The notes under the pieces: model-generated | Seen by the model: the letters and a program-made list of their open reading frames with translations, nothing else | Told to the model about the DNA's origin: nothing | Database searches by the model: none | Assembly: GCA_020636095.1 (NCBI GenBank) | Contig: JACJYN010000002.1 | Coordinates: 682,001-746,000 of the forward strand | DNA from: Lewinellaceae bacterium | GTDB taxonomy: Bacteria > Bacteroidota > Bacteroidia > Chitinophagales > Saprospiraceae | Reading direction: 5' to 3' | DNA: 64,000 nt | Translations under genes and position numbers: made by a program | Shown: one piece after another, positions 1-8,398 of the stretch | How positions within the stretch are numbered: the first letter of the stretch is position 1 | Layout: each line of letters begins with the position of its first letter

Positions 1-648
1 GAAATGACAAAAAGCAGAGCGGTGCAGCACATCAATGCGATCAAAGCAGCAAAAGAAAATGGCGTTAAGCATATCATCTATACGGGATTTATGAGAACCC
101 ATGACGACCCAAAATCTCCGCTTTGGTTTATAGCAGAAGATCATGTGAAAACCGAAAAATACCTGAAAGAATCCGGTATTGCTTATACCCTTTTTGCAAA
201 CGGGTTTTATTTGGATATGCTAATGGATTTCGTAGGTGAACAGGTATTAGAAACCCAAACCATCTATGTTCCGGCAGGTGATGGAAAAATAAATTTTGTA
301 CTTCGTAACGAAATTGCAGAAGCACTTGCTAATGTTTTAACTACGGGCGGACACGAAAATAAAACCTACAACATTGGAATCGAGCAACCAGTGTCGTTTG
401 GAGAAGTTGCGAAGTACATTTCTGAAATTACCGGAGTTTCTATAAACTATGTTTCTCCCGAACCAGAAGTGTATCAGCAAACCTTAATGCAATATGGTGT
501 ACCTGAGATGTATGCACGCATGTTTGCAGCATTTGCAGTTGCTTTTGCAGCCGATACTATGAATGTTCCTACAACTGAATTAACTCAACTACTCGGTCGT
601 AAGCCAACTTCAGTTCAAGAATTTCTTTTGACAAAATTTGAAATTTAA
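1..648 (+). CDS. NmrA-like SDR / NAD(P)-binding protein, 5' truncated by the window edge
   Basis: This is the C-terminal part of an atypical short-chain dehydrogenase of the NmrA/QorB type, probably an NAD(P)H-dependent oxidoreductase or redox sensor. The frame is open to base 1, so the first ATG (base 4) need not be the start, and the GxxGxxG nucleotide-binding loop lies outside the window. Visible family features are the beta-strand VKHIIYTGFM, the substrate-pocket segment around YTLFANGFYLDML and a C-terminal block (TTELTQLLGRKPTSVQEF) typical of NmrA-like proteins. It is 6 bp upstream of the DoxX-like gene and is probably cotranscribed with it. AT-rich like the next two genes. Family is fairly sure, substrate unknown. 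Confidence 0.8.
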   Translation, partial: EMTKSRAVQHINAIKAAKENGVKHIIYTGFMRTHDDPKSPLWFIAEDHVKTEKYLKESGIAYTLFANGFYLDMLMDFVGEQVLETQTIYVPAGDGKINFVLRNEIAEALANVLTTGGHENKTYNIGIEQPVSFGEVAKYISEITGVSINYVSPEPEVYQQTLMQYGVPEMYARMFAAFAVAFAADTMNVPTTELTQLLGRKPTSVQEFLLTKFEI

Positions 649-654
649 AAAAAA

Positions 655-1050
655 ATGGAAAATAAAGTATTACACATTACAGTTTGGGTTTTACAAATAT
701 TTATGGGGCTAATGTTTCTTATGGTGGGAGGAATGAAAGCATTTTCGCCTTTAGAAAGCTTGCCACCAGAAATGACATGGGCACTAGAAAATCCAAACTT
801 AGTTCGGTTTGTGGGTATATCTCAGTTGTTAGGTGCTATTGGTTTGATTGTTCCTTCGCTGCTTCGGATTAAACCATTTTTAACCCCACTTGCAGCATTA
901 GGGTTTGCCACTATTATGATTCTTGCTATAGGATTTCATGCCATGCGTAGCGAAATGGAAGCAATACCTACAAACATTGTGTTGCTTCTTGTATTTGCTT
1001 TTATTGCTTGGGCAAGATGGAAAAAAGTACCTATTCAACCCAAACCATAA
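655..1050 (+). CDS. DoxX-like small integral membrane protein
   Basis: A 131-residue protein with four predicted membrane segments (roughly residues 8-28, 47-65, 73-93 and 100-118), the size and layout of the DoxX/DoxX-like family. Members are associated with redox or terminal-oxidase related functions in the inner membrane, but the biochemistry of this subgroup is poorly known. The motif MVGGMKAF after the first helix and the second helix RFVGISQLLGAIGLIVP are typical of DoxX-like proteins. It sits 6 bp after an NmrA-like oxidoreductase and 6 bp before a LigB-type dioxygenase, so the three genes look like one redox-related operon. Confidence 0.8.
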   Translation: MENKVLHITVWVLQIFMGLMFLMVGGMKAFSPLESLPPEMTWALENPNLVRFVGISQLLGAIGLIVPSLLRIKPFLTPLAALGFATIMILAIGFHAMRSEMEAIPTNIVLLLVFAFIAWARWKKVPIQPKP

Positions 1051-1056
1051 ACTTCT

Positions 1057-1953
1057 ATGGAACGAAAAAAATTTCTTCAATCAATTTTAGCGTTAACCGC
1101 AATGGGAACATTAAGCAGCCTTAAAAATTTTACTGACACACTTCCTTCACAAAGTAAAAAAATGCCGGTGCTGTTTACCTCTCACGGAAACCCGATGGAC
1201 ATACCGGTTTCAAGAAGTGATAGGGAATTTTGGCAAAAACTTTATGATTTAGGAATTAATCTTCAAAAAAATTATGAAGTAAAAGCTGCATTGGTCGTAT
1301 CAGCACATTGGTGTACTAAAGGCACATTCGTAAATGTTTCTCCTGATCAAAAACAGATTTACGACTACTATGGTTTTCCAGAAGAATACTACAAAGTATA
1401 TTACAATGCCAAAGGTTCGCCCGAAATTGCTCACGAAGTAAAGAAAATTGTTCCTTCCGTTTCCGAAACAACAGACTGGGGATTAGACCACGGTGCGTGG
1501 CCTATGCTGATGCACTTATTTCCAGATGCCAATATCCCGGTTTTTCAGCTAAGTATTGATTATTACGCCAAACCCGAATATCATTATGAGTTGGGTAAAC
1601 AACTAAAATCATTGCGAAACAAAGGGGTGTTAATAATTGGTAGCGGTGCACTTATCCATAACTTGCCTTTGGCAATGCAAAAAATGCGTACAAACAATAC
1701 AACTCCTTATGGCTGGGAGGCAGAATACGATGCTTGGATTAAACAACAAATTGATTCCCGAAACTTTGCCAATCTCATTAATTACCAAAACAGTCATAAA
1801 TTAGGAAAATTAGCCGCACCTACGCCCGATCACTACGTTCCTGTACTTTACAGTTTGGGACTTATGGATAAGACTGATGAAATCAAGCATTTTTTCGAAG
1901 GTGAGCCAAACATTCCGGCTTTTAGCGAACGCAGTTTTATTATTGAATCCTGA
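1057..1953 (+). CDS. ygiD: LigB-family extradiol ring-cleavage dioxygenase (DODA type)
   Basis: A 298-residue protein of the class III extradiol dioxygenase family (4,5-DOPA dioxygenase-like, YgiD type), which opens catechol rings with a non-haem metal. Motifs that place it: LFTSHGNPM near residue 45, VVSAHW near residue 85 and DHGAWPML near residue 148 (metal-ligand histidines), and GSGALIHNL near residue 200. The first 28 residues are basic followed by a hydrophobic stretch (SILALTAMGTLSSL), which suggests export or a Tat-like leader; cytoplasmic homologues lack it, so this is an unusual feature. Last gene of the putative three-gene operon. Substrate is not deducible. Confidence 0.85.
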   Translation: MERKKFLQSILALTAMGTLSSLKNFTDTLPSQSKKMPVLFTSHGNPMDIPVSRSDREFWQKLYDLGINLQKNYEVKAALVVSAHWCTKGTFVNVSPDQKQIYDYYGFPEEYYKVYYNAKGSPEIAHEVKKIVPSVSETTDWGLDHGAWPMLMHLFPDANIPVFQLSIDYYAKPEYHYELGKQLKSLRNKGVLIIGSGALIHNLPLAMQKMRTNNTTPYGWEAEYDAWIKQQIDSRNFANLINYQNSHKLGKLAAPTPDHYVPVLYSLGLMDKTDEIKHFFEGEPNIPAFSERSFIIES

Positions 1954-2247
1954 AATAAAATGCATTGTTTTATGGACAAAAAAAAAGAGTAGCGGCAAAA
2001 GAACGAAACTTGGACTGGCCATAATTTAGTGCGCGAGGCACTAGGTTTAGTATTTCGCAAAGGTTAACTAACACGTGCGGGATGGAACGCTGATTGGGCT
2101 GATTGGGCTGATTTACGCTGATTTTTATTTTTATCAGCGCAAATCAGTAAAATCAGCGGCATCAGCGTTCTGTTTCTTAACCCGGATTATTTTCACTCAA
2201 CTACTTACCGCTCCCGACCTCCCAGATGCCGGAAATCATTCAAGTTT
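1954..2247. other. Intergenic region between convergent units
   Basis: No convincing gene. It holds the long imperfect palindrome at 2086-2169 and otherwise AT-rich sequence. A 67-codon open frame at 2075-2278 runs through the palindrome and has no recognisable protein features. Confidence 0.6.
2086..2169. repeat. Long imperfect palindrome (AACGCTGAT...ATCAGCGTT)
   Basis: The left arm is a series of CTGATT-type words starting AACGCTGATT and the right arm ends CATCAGCGTT; the arms can pair over most of 37 bases around the loop TTTTATTTTT. Such GATTTACGCTGAT repeats are common as interspersed palindromes between genes. It lies between the end of the plus-strand operon and the end of the minus-strand operon, so a bidirectional transcription terminator is a reasonable guess. 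Confidence 0.6.
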
Positions 2248-2907
2248 TCAATCATTGGAAATAGAGGGTGCGTCCTGAAAATAAGCTTTGTCGTCGAGGG
2301 TCTCAAGCATGAACCGGGCAACGTCTTTCCTCGAAATAGCCATCTTTAGCTTTTTGCTCCCTCCGATGCTGACACGGGTTGGTTTGGATGCCTGGGAGTT
2401 GGTCAAGCCCACAGGTCGGACGGCTGTCCAGTTCAGCCCGGAGTTTTTCAGTACTTTCTCCTGCTCTTCGTGCCCTTTGTAGGCGATGCCAACATTGGTT
2501 TTGTTGATTAAAAACCGGAACATCCAGTTGGCTTCCCGGTAGCTGTCGCCTGCACCCCAAGCCGAAACGGTCAGCACCCGGCTGATGCCGTGTTTTTTCA
2601 TGGACTCCACAATGTGAGTCATGGAAACCTTCAACAAATCGGGGGGTGATTTTACCTTTGCCCAAGGGTTGTCGGCGGTGCGGGCTATATTTAAGGCAAC
2701 AAAGACGGTATCGACTTCTTTTATGGTCATCTCCACATCTTCCTTTTTCATGGGAGTGCCCTGCAAAACTTCGAGGCGTTCGTGCTGAATGTTAAATGAA
2801 GCCGGATTTCTGACCAGGGCTTTTACTTTGTATCCCTTGTCGAGTGCCTAGCGGAGGATTTCCAGTCCGGTTCGTCCATTGCCTCCAAAAACTGCAATCG
2901 TTTTCAT
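2248..2907 (-). pseudogene. NAD(P)-binding SDR with in-frame amber codon
   Basis: Reading from the ATG at 2907 gives MKTIAVFGGNGRTGLEILR, a complete Rossmann start with the GGNGRTG nucleotide loop, then TAG at 2848-2850, then ALDKGYKVKALVRNP continuing in the same frame to the stop at 2248 (220 codons in all). Apart from the amber codon the protein is intact and resembles YwnB/NmrA-like NAD(P)H-binding proteins (VFVALNIARTADNPW; VLTVSAWGAGDS). A CAG-to-TAG change at residue 20 is the simplest explanation. A shorter product could only start downstream near 2766 and would lack the nucleotide-binding loop. Third gene of the operon with the DUF5519 and SnoaL-like genes, 19 bp after the former. 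Confidence 0.8.
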
Positions 2908-2926
2908 GAATGATGCGTTTTAAAAG

Positions 2927-3541
2927 TTAATTGCCGGAAATTTCCCCTGTTGCAAACTGGTAGGAGCGGTAAATGATTTTTTTAAGCACTTCCGCTTCTG
3001 CTTCATTGCGAGGAGCATATACCATCACAAAATTGGCAGGCAACCAGCCCTTCCTCACGACGGGGTGAAGTTCGCCCCAGCCTTTTTCAATGACTTCCCC
3101 GGCATCAGCCATCGGCAAACCGAGGTGCATGCTGCCGTCGCTGCCGGGATGGAAATGGGCAAACTCCCGGTCAGCCATAAAGGCATTCTGATTGACGATG
3201 GGAAATTCCCTTTTGAGGCAAATTGCCCTTGCACCGAGCACCGAAATACGGGTAGGCTGTTCTTCCGCCTTGGGTAAAGTGGTGAATGCCCACAGGGTCA
3301 CGCTTTCGATGATTGCCCTGTCCCCGCTCTGCTGGTTTAGTTGCGTATGCGGGTTGGAAGGAGTCGTTGCGGGTTTTTCGCCCGGCCTTGCCGGAAGTTG
3401 AAAAGTTGTATCCATGATGCTACTATTTTTAGCGGGTGAAACAAGGCTGCTGCCGCCACACGAACAGAGCGAAAGGCTTGACAATGCTAAAAAGCAGGTT
3501 TTTCGGGCAGCGGCAAACAACTGCCTTTTGTAATCCGGCAT
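2927..3541 (-). CDS. Luciferase-domain (DUF5519-like) protein
   Basis: I start this gene at the ATG at 3541, which overlaps the SnoaL-like stop codon in an ATGA arrangement; longer open frames upstream are shadows of that gene. The N-terminus has a hydrophobic segment ending CFLALSSLSLCSCGGSS, which looks like a lipoprotein signal with the lipobox cysteine. The C-terminal 110 residues match the luciferase-like DUF5519 domain (FAHFHPGSDGSMHLGLP; GWGELHPVV; VMVYAPRNEAE), found in many bacterial proteins of unknown role. An alternative start at the internal ATG of MDTTFQLP (about 3418) would give a cytoplasmic form. Operon partner of the SnoaL-like gene; function unknown. Confidence 0.75.
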   Translation of the reverse strand: MPDYKRQLFAAARKTCFLALSSLSLCSCGGSSLVSPAKNSSIMDTTFQLPARPGEKPATTPSNPHTQLNQQSGDRAIIESVTLWAFTTLPKAEEQPTRISVLGARAICLKREFPIVNQNAFMADREFAHFHPGSDGSMHLGLPMADAGEVIEKGWGELHPVVRKGWLPANFVMVYAPRNEAEAEVLKKIIYRSYQFATGEISGN

Positions 3542-3897
3542 CACCCCGCAGTATTGTAGTAAAAGCGTTCCGAGATGATTTGCCCGTCTTTCCATCGTTG
3601 CACGGCTACCTGGTTCATCTGCGCACGGTGGCCGCCCTGGTAAGTAACGTCCATGCTCCATTCCACCATGCTGGTGTCCTCCCCGGTGGCGACTCCTTTT
3701 ACTTCTGGGCCGTGCCATTGTTCGATGGCCGCCTGCATTTGTTGCTCCCGCTCCCGGTTGGCAGCTTTGCCCACGGTGGGGGCAGCGTTGTTTTCCTGCA
3801 TCACCACGTCGGGGTGGTAGAATTTTTCAAAGGCATCCATGATCTGCCCTTGCAAAATCATGCTGTTCAGTTGTTCGACTTTTTCTTTCAGGTTCAT
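3541..3897 (-). CDS. SnoaL / NTF2-like protein
   Basis: A 118-residue protein with the cone-shaped SnoaL/NTF2-like fold signature: an N-terminal helix (KVEQLNSMILQGQIMDAFEKF) followed by YHPDVVMQENNA, then beta-strand segments ending RWKDGQIISERFYYNTAG. Family members range from polyketide cyclases to small binding proteins; no catalytic role can be assigned. The ATG at 3897 is preferred because it is followed directly by the conserved helix and lies about 40 bp downstream of a promoter-like TACATTTG. The upstream in-frame ATG at 3972 lies inside the operator-like palindromes. First gene of a three-gene operon. Confidence 0.75.
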   Translation of the reverse strand: MNLKEKVEQLNSMILQGQIMDAFEKFYHPDVVMQENNAAPTVGKAANREREQQMQAAIEQWHGPEVKGVATGEDTSMVEWSMDVTYQGGHRAQMNQVAVQRWKDGQIISERFYYNTAG

Positions 3898-3938
3898 AAG
3901 TTGAATTTTTAAAAAATTAAGGTAAAATCGTTCGTTCG

Positions 3939-3971
3939 CAAATGTATGTTTAAACAACTGATGTTTAAACA
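3939..3971 (-). promoter_or_regulatory. Promoter -7 box adjoining two tandem TGTTTAAACA palindromes
   Basis: On the minus strand TACATTTG (3946-3939) fits the Bacteroidota -7 consensus TAnnTTTG. Immediately upstream of it lie two perfect 10-bp palindromes TGTTTAAACA (3947-3956 and 3962-3971), centres 15 bp apart, with a third partial copy (TGTTTAA) next to them. Palindromes between the -7 and -33 regions are where a repressor would bind. The cognate regulator is not identifiable. Confidence 0.55.
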
Positions 3972-4048
3972 TTGTTTAAGGCAAAATAAAGATGCCTCAT
4001 TGGAGACATCCCTATTTTACTTGTTCAGCTTGTTTATTGACCTATCAC

Positions 4049-7000
4049 TTAGTCCGCTGCCAGCACAGTGCTACTGAGGGCGACAGCGTCTTCCGGGGTA
4101 TGGTTGCCGCTGCCGTTGCCTTTTCTGTGGCTAAAAAAATCCTTGATGTTGTCCACAACCTGGTACAGCACGGGCACGATGAACAGCGTAAGCACCATGG
4201 AACTGAGCAAGCCCCCGATTAGCGCCCAAGCCAAACCGTTTTTCCATTCTGCACCTGCACCCTTGGCAAGGGCAATGGGTACCATGCCCACCACCAGCGC
4301 AAGGGTCGTCATCAGGATGGGGCGGAGCCGAACCACGCCAGCCTGTATGAGCGCCTGGGTGGTTTTAATCCCTTCGGCTTTAGCCTGGTTGGCAAAATCC
4401 ACCAACAGGATGGCGTTCTTGGATACCAGACCATTTAGCATGATGATGCCAAGGATGGAGAAGATGTTGAGCGTCTCCAGTGTGAGGGCAAGGGCAAGCA
4501 ATGCGCCGCACAGTCCCACGGGTATGGAGAACATCACCACAAAGGGATACATGTAAGAGTCGTACAACGCCACCAAAATCAGATAGACAAAAATGAACGA
4601 CACGAGGAAAGCAGTGCCCAAGCTGCCAAAGGACTCCGATTGGCGGCGAAGGTCTCCTTCGTAATTGATTTTAGTGCCGGAAGGCGGCGGGTTTTCGGCG
4701 ACCCATTGCTGGAGGGCTGCGCCAACGGTGCCGGATGACTGTCCCAGCACCTTTGATTTTACCGTGACGGAAGGGATGCGGTTGAGCCGTTCCAGGCGGG
4801 CCGGCCCCGTTGTTTCCCGGATGGCGGCAAACTGGCTGAACCGGATGAGCTTGCCCTTGTTGTTCATCAGTGTGAGGTTGGCGATGTCGGAAGGGGCGTT
4901 CCGGTCGAAGGCATCGAGCTTGATGTTGATGTCGTACTCCTTGCCGCCCGTGCGGAATTCCGCATCGGTGTTGCCGCTATACGCCGCCTGCAGGGTTGCC
5001 CCCACCATGCCGATGTTCAGCCCCAGTTCTGCCATGCGGGTGCGGTCCACCTCGATGCTGATTTCGGGGTTGCCCTCTTCGAGGGAAAGCTCCGCTTCGA
5101 GCGTGCCCTCGATGGTTTTCAGTTTTTCCAGCATTTTATTGCTGTACGATATGGCGCTCTGATAATCCGTGTTCCCTATTATAACCTGAATGGGCGCATC
5201 GTTGGCACCGCCAAAAAAGCTGACTTCCGACGATTTGATATCCACGCCCGGCAGGATGGCGTCCAACTCGTTGCGGATTTGCACCGCATATACAGCCGAG
5301 GACAGGTTTCGTTTTTCCTTGTCCATCAACTTGATGGTCATCTCGGCTAGGTTGGGGCTTTTCTGGCCACCGCTCAACAGACCCGTCTGGCGACCTACTG
5401 TCGTGAATACCCCGGTGACTTCTGGCTTGGACAGCAAGTACTCCTCTGCTATTTGGGTAGCCCGGTTGGTCTGTTGGATGGTGGCGTCCTTGGAAAGCTC
5501 CATTTGTACGATGAACTCGCCCCTGTCGCCCTGTTTGATAAAGGCTGAACCGATATAGCCTTTGGTGACAAGCAGGAACGAACTGAAAAACAGCCCTGCA
5601 ATGACGGCGAGCGTGACGGTCTTGTGCCGCAGCGCCCAAGCAAGCCAGTTGCCGTAGGCATGGGAAAGCCGCCGGATGCCTTTCTCAAAATTGCCGAAAA
5701 TGAACCCGCCGATGGTTTTTTCATTGAATTTTTCCAGCTTGGAAAAACGGGATGCCAGCGTCGGGGCGAGCGTATAAGAAACCAAAAGGCTCATCGCCGT
5801 GGAAAGAGCGACCACTACGGCGAACTGCCGGAGGATATTGCCGACGATGCCCCCGGTGATGACGAGCGGCAAGAACACTACCACCAGCACCGCCGTGATG
5901 GAAAGGGCGGTGAGGAAGATTTCGTTGCTGCCGTCAATGGCAGCCTTGCGGCTGTCCTTGCCCATTTCGAGGTGCCGGAAGATGTTCTCCAGCACCACGA
6001 TGCTGTCGTCCACCAGGATGCCGATGACCAGCGACATGGCGAGCAGGGTCATCAGGTTGAAGGTGTAGCCCAGCACGTACATGGCTATGACTGCCGACAC
6101 CAGCGATGCCGGTATTGCCAGCATCACAATGACTGCGTTCCTGAAGCTGTGCAGGAACAGCAGCATCACCAGTGCCACCAGCACGATGGACAGCACCAGG
6201 TCGTACTGCACCGCTTTCACGGCATCGAGCGTAAAGTCGGAGCTGTTGCTGGCAATGGTGAACTGGAGGCTGGCTTCGGGGTATTGGGCTTCAAGTTCCT
6301 TTAGTTTGCTTTTTATGGCGTTGCTGACGTCCACGGCATTGGCGTCCGACTGCTTGAGGATGCTCATGCCGAAAGAATTTTTGCCGTCCACCCGGTTGAG
6401 GTCTTCCACTTCTTTTTGCGTTTCCTGCACCTCGGCTATTTCGTACAGCCGGATGGGCGCACCTTCCCGATTGGTGGTCACGACCACCTGCCGCAAGTCC
6501 TCGAGGGTCTGGAACTTGCCCGCCAGGCGGATGAGGATTTGTCGCTCGTTGTTCTTGATTTTCCCGGTCGGAAAATCCAGGTTCGACGTTTGCACCGCCT
6601 GCACTACCTGGAGGATGGAGATGCCGTACTGCTCCAATTGGTCTTTCCTGACGTTCACCTGTACTTCCTTTTCCTGCCCGCCCAGCAAGTTGATTTCACC
6701 GACCCCCGTAAGGCTGGCAAGTTGAGGCTTTATGCGGTCTTCCATGAGGTCGTAAAACTCGCCGCCCGGCAAAGTGGAAGATGCGCCAATGGACATGATG
6801 GGGAAATCGTCCGCCGAAAATTTGGATATGGTGGGCGGGTCGGCATCTTCCGGCAGTTTTGCGGCGATGGCGTCCAGCTTCCGCTGTGCATCCTGTAGCA
6901 GGAGTTCCACCTTTGCGTCCTGCTCAAACTGCAGGAAGACGATGGAGAAGCTCTCGATGGACGTGGAGCGGACATCGGTTAACTTTTCAAGCGTCGAGAG

Positions 7001-7204
7001 GGCGTCCTCGATTTCCCTGGACACCGAGTTTTCTACTTCGGCGGGGGATGCGCCGGGGTAAAAAGTGGTAATCGTCAGCACCGGGGACGAAAACTTGGGC
7101 ATAAGCTCGTAGCTCAGGCTGTTGTAGCTGGCCACGCCCAATACTGCCAGGATTGAGAAAAACACGACCAGCAGCGAGGGGCGTTTTATGGATAGTTCTA
7201 TCAT
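4049..7204 (-). CDS. RND multidrug efflux pump, HAE-1 type
   Basis: A 1051-residue inner-membrane proton-driven efflux transporter of the AcrB/MexB type, full length for the family. It has the N-terminal helix (LLVVFFSILAVLGVASY), a periplasmic porter domain, the TM4 relay motif GILVDDSIVVLENI with the aspartate pair near residues 399-400, a second porter domain, and TM10-TM11 with IMLNGLVSKNAILLVDFANQ. The start is the ATG at 7204 (MIELSIKRP); a longer frame reaches 7243 but only adds non-family residues. It lies 74 bp downstream of its periplasmic fusion gene and follows the TolC gene, giving a complete tripartite system on one strand. GC-rich. Substrate spectrum unknown. Confidence 0.95.
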   Translation of the reverse strand: MIELSIKRPSLLVVFFSILAVLGVASYNSLSYELMPKFSSPVLTITTFYPGASPAEVENSVSREIEDALSTLEKLTDVRSTSIESFSIVFLQFEQDAKVELLLQDAQRKLDAIAAKLPEDADPPTISKFSADDFPIMSIGASSTLPGGEFYDLMEDRIKPQLASLTGVGEINLLGGQEKEVQVNVRKDQLEQYGISILQVVQAVQTSNLDFPTGKIKNNERQILIRLAGKFQTLEDLRQVVVTTNREGAPIRLYEIAEVQETQKEVEDLNRVDGKNSFGMSILKQSDANAVDVSNAIKSKLKELEAQYPEASLQFTIASNSSDFTLDAVKAVQYDLVLSIVLVALVMLLFLHSFRNAVIVMLAIPASLVSAVIAMYVLGYTFNLMTLLAMSLVIGILVDDSIVVLENIFRHLEMGKDSRKAAIDGSNEIFLTALSITAVLVVVFLPLVITGGIVGNILRQFAVVVALSTAMSLLVSYTLAPTLASRFSKLEKFNEKTIGGFIFGNFEKGIRRLSHAYGNWLAWALRHKTVTLAVIAGLFFSSFLLVTKGYIGSAFIKQGDRGEFIVQMELSKDATIQQTNRATQIAEEYLLSKPEVTGVFTTVGRQTGLLSGGQKSPNLAEMTIKLMDKEKRNLSSAVYAVQIRNELDAILPGVDIKSSEVSFFGGANDAPIQVIIGNTDYQSAISYSNKMLEKLKTIEGTLEAELSLEEGNPEISIEVDRTRMAELGLNIGMVGATLQAAYSGNTDAEFRTGGKEYDINIKLDAFDRNAPSDIANLTLMNNKGKLIRFSQFAAIRETTGPARLERLNRIPSVTVKSKVLGQSSGTVGAALQQWVAENPPPSGTKINYEGDLRRQSESFGSLGTAFLVSFIFVYLILVALYDSYMYPFVVMFSIPVGLCGALLALALTLETLNIFSILGIIMLNGLVSKNAILLVDFANQAKAEGIKTTQALIQAGVVRLRPILMTTLALVVGMVPIALAKGAGAEWKNGLAWALIGGLLSSMVLTLFIVPVLYQVVDNIKDFFSHRKGNGSGNHTPEDAVALSSTVLAAD

Positions 7205-7277
7205 GATTTTTATTTTTTGAATTGGCTCAAAGTCCGGGGGCAAACCGCCTCGAAGACCACCAGAGCCGGGTTTTGTG

Positions 7278-8345
7278 TTACTTAATCACCTTTACCGTCG
7301 CTCCGTTGGTCAGGTTGATTTGGCCCGTCAGCACAACGGTTTCGCCCTCCCGCAGCCCGGCGAAGATTTCCACCATGTTATCGAAGGTTTCGCCCGCTTC
7401 TACCTTGCGGAGCACCGCCTTGCTGCCGTCAACCACATACACTTCCCCGTCGCTGGTGCTCCCGGCAAAAGCCTCTCTGGGGATGGTGAGCGCAGCCACT
7501 TTTTCGCCCGCCACAAAACGGGCTTTGCCGTTCATGCCTGCCTTGAGCATCGCACCGGATGGGTTATCAATGGCAATTTCCACCCTGAAACGCTTGGACT
7601 CGTCTGCCTTGACGTCCACTAAGTTGACCGTGCCGGTGAACTTCTTGCCCTGATAAACATCGGCGGTCACTTCCACTTTTTGCCCCTTCCTGGCGGTCAC
7701 CACCTGCGCTTCCGTCAGATAGACGTTCAGGAAAATCGTGCTCACGTTCACGATGTTTGCCACTGGGGTGCCAGGGGCAAGGTAAGAGCCGTTCTCCACC
7801 TTGTTTTGGGAAATGATGCCGCTGATGGGGGCTTTCACGTAGGTGTCGCTCAGGCGTTTTTTCAGCGACTTGATTTTTACCTTCAGGTTGTTGGAGCGCA
7901 GTTTCGCCTCTTCGACCTGGACCTCCGTGACCCCTCCCTTTCCGAGGAGATTTTCCATGCGCTGCAAGTCCTTCCCGGCTTTTTCCAGGTCCAATTCCGA
8001 GAGTTCGAGGTCGTTTTGGATGAGTTCGTTGTCAACGGTGAGCAGGGTGTTGCCAGCCTGTACGTAGCTGCCGTCGTCGAAATTGAGCTTCGTTATCTTG
8101 CCGCTGACGTCCGAAACAAGCGTCACCTCTTTGGAGGGCTGAAAAGTGCCGTTCACGGTGAAGTCCTCCTTGAAAGACTTCTTTTCCACGGTCGCTACCT
8201 TCACGGGCACGAAGGTGTTGCTGGTGCGTGAAAGCTCGATTTCCTGCTGCATGGTGCCTTTGTTTTTGGACAATTGCCAACTGATGCCGTAAGCGAGTGC
8301 GCCGATGAGAAGGATGGCTGCTACTATTTTTAAGATTAATTTCAT
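7278..8345 (-). CDS. RND periplasmic adaptor (membrane fusion protein)
   Basis: A 355-residue HlyD/AcrA-type adaptor linking the RND pump to TolC. The ATG at 8345 gives a short basic start and one membrane anchor (LILKIVAAILLIGALAYGIS). The split lipoyl domain is seen in VSDVSGKITKLNFDDGSYV (residues about 70-90) and YVKAPISGIISQNKVENGSY (about 160-180), with an alpha-hairpin coiled coil between them (residues about 110-155) and the beta-barrel/membrane-proximal domain after. A much longer open frame upstream of 8345 is a shadow of the TolC gene. It is the middle gene of TolC-adaptor-pump. Confidence 0.93.
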   Translation of the reverse strand: MKLILKIVAAILLIGALAYGISWQLSKNKGTMQQEIELSRTSNTFVPVKVATVEKKSFKEDFTVNGTFQPSKEVTLVSDVSGKITKLNFDDGSYVQAGNTLLTVDNELIQNDLELSELDLEKAGKDLQRMENLLGKGGVTEVQVEEAKLRSNNLKVKIKSLKKRLSDTYVKAPISGIISQNKVENGSYLAPGTPVANIVNVSTIFLNVYLTEAQVVTARKGQKVEVTADVYQGKKFTGTVNLVDVKADESKRFRVEIAIDNPSGAMLKAGMNGKARFVAGEKVAALTIPREAFAGSTSDGEVYVVDGSKAVLRKVEAGETFDNMVEIFAGLREGETVVLTGQINLTNGATVKVIK

Positions 8346-8398
8346 GATGGTTGTGTTTTTTTGAAAAAGGGCGAAAGTCAGGTTCGTCCCGTGGTTGT

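Noticed and set aside
2075..2278. A 67-codon frame across the palindrome
   Set aside because: It reads through a structured repeat and has no recognisable features.
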